Source: Empedobacter falsenii (GTDB taxonomy: Bacteria > Bacteroidota > Bacteroidia > Flavobacteriales > Weeksellaceae). Taken from it: a stretch of 64,000 bases of DNA. The position numbers and the translations under genes are program-made. The notes under the pieces are model-generated. The model ran no database searches and was not told the DNA's origin. It worked only from the letters and a program-made list of their open reading frames with translations. The stretch lies in the NCBI RefSeq assembly GCF_013488205.1, contig NZ_CP040908.1:3528501-3592500 (forward strand). The letters run 5' to 3'. Of this stretch, positions 61,909 to 64,000 are shown piece after piece (positions within the stretch are counted from its first letter, which is position 1; each line of letters begins with the position of its first letter).

Positions 61909-63045
61909 TTATTTATAGACAAAAGCAAAGTGAGCAGGAATATTTCCAGCGGCAGTTTTCCATTTAAAAGCACCATTTTTATCAAAACAATAGATGTAAC
62001 CCATCGAAACATAATTTCCGACATCGGTTAGAAAAAGATCTTTGGTTTGAGGATTTACAGCAATTCCGTAAGGCGTTTCGATTTCATTAATAACAGGATC
62101 ATTGACCAATGTTTTGTTGATAACTTGTTCTGTTTTGGTATCAATTACACCATAAGTTTTTGTGTATTCGAAAGTTGTGTAACTAAATTCGTTTGAATAA
62201 TAATAGAGTTTGTTATCAACAATTGTAAAGTTAGAAACAGGAATATCAAATTTCTTTTTGATTTGATGCGTTTTACTATCCAACACATATAAATTTGATG
62301 GAACGTTGTAATAATCACCACGAGAAGTCACATATAAATCGCCATCTGCATCTTTTTTTAAACGATGAAGGTTTACTTCAACATCAATTTTATTAGTTTC
62401 TTTAAACGTTGATAAATCAATCACAGAAATCGTTTTATCATATTCAGGAACTCGATATCCTCCTGAGTTTGCTACATACAAATTATTCCCAACAACTTCT
62501 AATTCTTCTGGCTGATAACCTACGGTCACTTGTCGCGTAACCGATAAATTAATCGTATCTATTTCGACCACTTTTCCCAAAGGCGCTTTCGGATCGATTG
62601 TAACAGGACCAGCATACGAAGATGCATAAGCTTTCCCATTTGCAAACGTGATGTAACGACCATTTTCTAAAGGAATTGTTCCCAGATGTTTGGCTGTTCT
62701 TACATCCATTACTTCGATAAAATTTGATACGTTGATAACCGCATATAACTTATTTCCATAAATTTTGATATCATTCCCAACATCTCCCAATTCCTTTACC
62801 ATAGTAGGATTTACGGTTGCATATATATTTCTATTATAGGTTCCTGTTGTAAAATCCATATAATCTACCGAAGCCATATTACTTCCCATTTTTCCTTCGT
62901 TTAGTAAATAAAAACCAACAACATCTGTTTTTTCGGGATCGGTTACACCTTCTTCCTCTTTCTCGATCAAATAAGTATCTTGCTGACAAGCATAAAAAGT
63001 AATTGCTGTTAAAAAACAGACGAATAATTGTTTGAAATTTCTCAT
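61909..63045 (-). CDS. BtuG-like surface beta-propeller lipoprotein
   Basis: The 378-residue lipoprotein (ITFYAC, Cys about 20) has seven YncE-like blades: GDVGNDIKIYGNKLYAVINV, FIEVMDVRTAKHLGTI, PEELEVVGNNLYVANSGG, KDADGDLYVTSRGDYY and a final PYGIAVNPQTKDLFLTD. In Bacteroides BtuG is a propeller of this kind that caps the B12 transporter BtuB. Here it directly follows a TonB receptor, sharing a 4-bp ATGA overlap, which fits. Sequence alone cannot confirm cobalamin binding. Confidence 0.82.
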   Translation of the reverse strand: MRNFKQLFVCFLTAITFYACQQDTYLIEKEEEGVTDPEKTDVVGFYLLNEGKMGSNMASVDYMDFTTGTYNRNIYATVNPTMVKELGDVGNDIKIYGNKLYAVINVSNFIEVMDVRTAKHLGTIPLENGRYITFANGKAYASSYAGPVTIDPKAPLGKVVEIDTINLSVTRQVTVGYQPEELEVVGNNLYVANSGGYRVPEYDKTISVIDLSTFKETNKIDVEVNLHRLKKDADGDLYVTSRGDYYNVPSNLYVLDSKTHQIKKKFDIPVSNFTIVDNKLYYYSNEFSYTTFEYTKTYGVIDTKTEQVINKTLVNDPVINEIETPYGIAVNPQTKDLFLTDVGNYVSMGYIYCFDKNGAFKWKTAAGNIPAHFAFVYK

Positions 63046-64000
63046 AAGTTTGCGCTTAATATTAGCTTGAATTGTCTTCCTGGCATTGGATAATTTAAAA
63101 CCACATCATATTGTTGATTCAAAATATTATTTAATTCAAAAGAAACTTTGAATAGACTTTGATTCAACCTAAACTCTTTATGTATCCCTAAATCATTTGT
63201 AAACCAAGGATTAAGACGATTTGTTTTGATGTTATCTTGATGAACATTGTAACGTTCTCCCACATAAATAAAACTGTAATTAAAATTCCATGTTTTATAA
63301 GAAGCCGCTAAAACAAAAGAACCACTATGTTTTGGTGTATATGGAATTTGATTTTTGTAGTAACTTTTTTTAGGATTCGAATAATCTAACGCTTGCAAAA
63401 AACCATAGTTAAGCATTGGCGAAACCTCTATTTCTCCTAATTGAAATGTTGATCGAATTTTAACATCCAACCCTTTTATTCTGACTTCATCCAAATTGAG
63501 CATCGTGAAACGAAACAAACTTCCAGAAGGCGCAGCCACAATTTTATCAGTTACTTCATTGTAAAAAGCATCGGCTTGAATCGTAATATTTTTGAAGAAA
63601 TTTTGAGATGATTTAGAATAAGTAAAACCAACATTATATTGTGTAGAATATTCTGGTCGAAGATTCGCATAACCAATGTCTGTGTAGTATAAATCGTTGA
63701 ATGTTGGCATTCTAAAAATACGTTTATAAAACGCTCTGATATTAAAATCGTGAGATTTAAATGGTTGATAGTTGGCAATAATTGTTGGCGTCCATACATT
63801 TTTATCTGGAGCACTTGTGTTCATTTCTACTGATTCTTTTACAAAAGTTCCTAATAAACTTCCTTGTAAACTCAAACCTCCAAGACGATAAGTAGACGCG
63901 AACGCTACAAGATTTGTATGACGAGTAGGAAAAGAAAAATTCTTTAAATCTGCTCCCATATTATTAAACTGATAATCTGTTGCAACATTCACATCCCAAT
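63042..64000 (-). CDS. TonB-dependent receptor (BtuB-like), C-terminal part, cut by the window edge
   Basis: About 319 residues of a beta-barrel are visible. The frame is open to the window end (WDVNVATDYQF...). A GTG at 63992 is not the start. Barrel strands include FNIRAFYKRIFRMPTFNDLY (typical extracellular loop/strand of BtuB/FepA types) and a C-terminal MPGRQFKLILSANL. The propeller lipoprotein gene overlaps by 4 bp. The B12 assignment depends on the neighbours and on the nearby cobalamin riboswitch. The plug and N-terminus, outside the window, would be decisive. Confidence 0.85.
   Translation of the reverse strand, partial: WDVNVATDYQFNNMGADLKNFSFPTRHTNLVAFASTYRLGGLSLQGSLLGTFVKESVEMNTSAPDKNVWTPTIIANYQPFKSHDFNIRAFYKRIFRMPTFNDLYYTDIGYANLRPEYSTQYNVGFTYSKSSQNFFKNITIQADAFYNEVTDKIVAAPSGSLFRFTMLNLDEVRIKGLDVKIRSTFQLGEIEVSPMLNYGFLQALDYSNPKKSYYKNQIPYTPKHSGSFVLAASYKTWNFNYSFIYVGERYNVHQDNIKTNRLNPWFTNDLGIHKEFRLNQSLFKVSFELNNILNQQYDVVLNYPMPGRQFKLILSANL

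Overview
The window reads as one contiguous AT-rich chromosome segment of a Bacteroidota bacterium of class Flavobacteriia, probably Weeksellaceae-like; the genus is a guess. The evidence is the gliding-motility lipoprotein GldH beside PBP1A, a type IX secretion C-terminal sorting domain, an OmpA protein with calcium-binding thrombospondin-type repeats, many SusC-style TonB receptors and lipoproteins, promoter boxes of the TAnnTTTG type, and a tmRNA whose tag reads GNEEYALAA.

Layout. 1-8.6 kb: ppc (cut by the window edge), ruvC, a glutaminyl cyclotransferase lipoprotein, an Rrf2 regulator with a hemerythrin-like protein sharing a putative operator, rplY-prs, and ompA. 8.7-13.8 kb: the head of a polysaccharide export locus (UDP-sugar dehydratase, Wza-like lipoprotein, Wzc-like tyrosine kinase). 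13.8-18.1 kb: an rRNA/tRNA methyltransferase, a U32 peptidase with a ferredoxin, and two proteins of unknown function.

18.16-28.87 kb is a roughly 10.7 kb integrated element in the 3' end of ssrA (tmRNA). An 18-bp duplication bounds it, it encodes a tyrosine integrase next to the intact tmRNA, and it carries the same 12-bp-period repeats near both ends. Its cargo looks like defence: a RexA/RexB-like pair (soluble sensor plus small four-helix membrane protein) in one operon with a PD-(D/E)XK nuclease, then a HEPN-type protein. It also carries a membrane-protein pair, a RadC-like protein, a frameshifted DUF3987 protein, and unusual clusters of TTGTA/TACAA sites. No relaxase or conjugation gene is visible.

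29.4-43.3 kb is housekeeping: aldehyde dehydrogenase with DUF779, gltX, an MBL hydrolase, a RicT/PSP1 protein with a Q/N-rich tail, gldH, PBP1A, metG, a paraslipin and a DUF59 protein. 43.5-49.4 kb is a TonB receptor plus beta-helix lipoprotein, divergent from a PhoB/PhoR-like two-component system, with 11-bp tandem repeats between them that look like PhoB sites. 49.9-55 kb: leuS, dispersed repeats, YiaA-like, GNAT and other small genes.

55-64 kb is a vitamin B12 region. It has cobalamin-independent methionine synthase metE behind a short cobalamin riboswitch, a divergent Lrp regulator, and a five-gene locus (TonB receptor, BtuG-like propeller, PKD lipoprotein, DUF4465 lipoprotein, DUF5074 T9SS protein) that looks like outer-membrane cobalamin capture. 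The logic is consistent: import B12 when available, and use MetE when it is not.
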